Assembly: GCA_029960905.1 (NCBI GenBank)
Contig: JASBVU010000158.1
Coordinates: 1 to 5,179 of the forward strand
Length of the DNA: 5,179 nucleotides
Source of the DNA: Thermoanaerobacterium sp.
GTDB lineage: Bacteria; Bacillota; Thermoanaerobacteria; Thermoanaerobacterales; Thermoanaerobacteraceae
Reading direction: 5' to 3'
In this document: piece after piece, positions 3,944 to 5,179 of the stretch
How the letters are laid out: every line of letters starts with the position of its first letter
Position numbering within the stretch: position 1 is the first letter of the stretch
The notes under the pieces: generated by a model
Seen by the model: the letters and a program-made list of their open reading frames with translations, nothing else
The model's database searches: none
What the model was told of the DNA's origin: nothing
Position numbers and translations under genes: made by a program

Positions 3944-5179
3944 TGTTTTACACCTCTTGATTTCAAGTAGTTATTTACTTCGTGCAATGATGTGTAGTTA
4001 GGCAGGACAGCTATTAACTCTTCATTTGTTATGGTTGGAATGTAGTCCAGTGCTTCATCTATTGATTTTATGATTTTTATCTTCATTTGATCTATACCGG
4101 CGTATTTAAGCCTTAATGCCATATCTTCTGCTCTTAACCCTGATGTCACAACATGGTTTATCTTTGTATGGGATACGAAATTTTCGATGTCTACATCCCA
4201 AAGCCAAGATACATCTCTGCCGTCAGCGTAATTGTCGTTTATAGCGATTAATAGGTTTAAAGGTTTGTTGATTTCTCTTAACATGTTTAAAGTGCTGTCA
4301 AAACCTATTGGGTTTTTAATGAGGTTTATTATGGTTTTTTTGCCCTTTAAATAAGTCTTTTGCAATCTGCCTGCAATAGGTGTGTACTTATTAAGTCCAG
4401 CCTGTATATTTGAAAATGAAATTCCTAATAGTATATTTGCTGCTACAGATGCCATTACATTGTAAACATTGTATGCACCTGTAAGATGGCTTTTTACGTT
4501 TATTAACTTGTCTTTGTATTTTAATTTAAATGATATTCCATCTTCTGTAAGCTTTATATCAAGTGCGCCAAAATCTAGTTTTGGACGTGATTTTCCGCAT
4601 TTAGGACAGTAATAATCGCCAAGCTGACCGTAAAAAACATCTCTATAGACGTATTTTCCACCGCAAACTGGACAGTATTTTTGTTCAAATGCTGGTGATA
4701 GGCTGTAACCGTAGTTTAACTTATCTAAGATGCCGTAGTAAAAAACATTTAGATTAAGATCATCACCTAAAGAAGCTGTGAAAGGTTCATCTGCGTTTAA
4801 AAGAAGCATTGAATCTTTAGGAAGTTTATTTAAAGATTCTTTGACTTTTTTAATTGTCGTGTCTAACTCACCATACCTGTCAAGTTGGTCTCTAAAAAAA
4901 TTTGTCACCACAACTACATTTGGATTGATGTCATTTAAGACAAGAGGCATATTCGCTTCGTCAACTTCAAATACACCAGTATCACAGCTTATATTGCCAA
5001 AGATGTCGCTGTTTTTTATAAGCACAGTGGCAATTCCACTTAACATATTTGCTCCTTCTCTATTATGAACTACTTTCTTGCCAGACGACTTTAAAATCTC
5101 AGCTATAAGTCCTGATGTAGTAGTCTTTCCATTTGTTCCTGTCACAACTATTTTTTCATTTTTTACATCTTTTACGATA
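3940..5179 (-). CDS. murT: Lipid II isoglutaminyl synthase, Mur ligase-like subunit MurT (5' end outside window)
   Basis: MurT is the ATP-using partner of GatD, activating the D-glutamate of lipid II for amidation at the cytoplasmic face of the membrane. The visible 412 residues continue to the right edge without a start. The GTG at 5145 sits inside the strand before the P-loop (reading KIVVTGTNGKTTT), so it is an internal valine and the true start is upstream of this window. Numbered from the first visible residue, the ATP loop TGTNGKTTT is at 13-21, followed by a Mur ligase central domain. A four-cysteine zinc ribbon (CPVC at 169-172, CPKC at 191-194) is inserted in that domain. The C-terminal DUF1727 domain contains DGRDVSWLWD (319-328), whose conserved aspartates are thought to contribute to the joint active site with GatD. 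The family is about 435-450 residues, so roughly 25-40 residues are missing. The promoter is not visible. Confidence 0.95.
   Translation of the reverse strand, partial: IVKDVKNEKIVVTGTNGKTTTSGLIAEILKSSGKKVVHNREGANMLSGIATVLIKNSDIFGNISCDTGVFEVDEANMPLVLNDINPNVVVVTNFFRDQLDRYGELDTTIKKVKESLNKLPKDSMLLLNADEPFTASLGDDLNLNVFYYGILDKLNYGYSLSPAFEQKYCPVCGGKYVYRDVFYGQLGDYYCPKCGKSRPKLDFGALDIKLTEDGISFKLKYKDKLINVKSHLTGAYNVYNVMASVAANILLGISFSNIQAGLNKYTPIAGRLQKTYLKGKKTIINLIKNPIGFDSTLNMLREINKPLNLLIAINDNYADGRDVSWLWDVDIENFVSHTKINHVVTSGLRAEDMALRLKYAGIDQMKIKIIKSIDEALDYIPTITNEELIAVLPNYTSLHEVNNYLKSRGVKQ

Noticed and set aside
3639..5068. Plus-strand open frames opposite gatD and murT
   Set aside because: They are shadows of two firmly identified minus-strand genes and have no recognisable domains.
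5143..5145. GTG at 5145 as the murT start
   Set aside because: The frame stays open to the window edge, and the GTG falls within the strand leading to the ATP loop, which would be cut off at its base. The usual N-terminal segment of MurT would be missing.
1..5179. tRNA or rRNA genes, CRISPR arrays, insertion sequences or prophage remnants
   Set aside because: No repeat-spacer pattern, transposase motif, terminal inverted repeats or structural RNA signature was seen. Nearly all DNA is accounted for by recognised genes and the origin.

Overview
The window is a chromosomal replication-origin neighbourhood from a low-GC (roughly one third G+C) Firmicute. The order dnaA - oriC-like spacer - dnaN - S4-domain gene (yaaA/rlbA) - recF - remB is the classic Bacillota origin block. 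Heavy use of ATA, AGA/AGG and TTA codons, the adjoining murT-gatD pair and the protein sequences point to a clostridial lineage, most plausibly Thermoanaerobacterales (Thermoanaerobacterium or Thermoanaerobacter-like). The genus is inference from memory of these families, not a database match.

Layout, left to right. Positions 1-242 hold the last 79 codons of dnaA (DNA-binding domain IV). Positions 243-463 are non-coding and carry the origin: DnaA-box-like 9-mers in both orientations (two copies of TTATCAACA in inverted array plus weaker copies), a 15-bp palindrome, two degenerate boxes in tandem, then a run of eight DnaA-trio units and an all-A/T tail that should be the unwinding element. dnaN (sliding clamp) follows, starting at 464 rather than at the upstream in-frame ATG at 440. 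Then come, closely spaced on the same strand, a small S4 RNA-binding protein (1595-1801), recF (1837-2925) and remB (2936-3190). A 12-bp hairpin with A- and T-tracts on its two sides closes the operon at 3189-3218. On the opposite strand, converging on that terminator, lie gatD (3209-3943) and murT (3940 to beyond the window's right edge), which overlap by ATGA.

Functionally the plus-strand genes form the initiation and repair module: DnaA binds and melts the spacer, DnaN is the clamp for the replisome and RecF is the gap-repair loader. The S4 protein and RemB are the two small conserved passengers of this operon in Firmicutes. MurT-GatD is a cell-wall enzyme that amidates the D-glutamate of lipid II. 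It is transcribed head-on to the rightward replication fork within about 3-5 kb of the origin, at the place where gyrB often follows in related genomes.

Nothing here looks like a wholly new system. The points most worth a second look are the clear DnaA-trio array, the C-rich island inside the start of dnaN, and the compact convergent terminator that contains the gatD stop codon.
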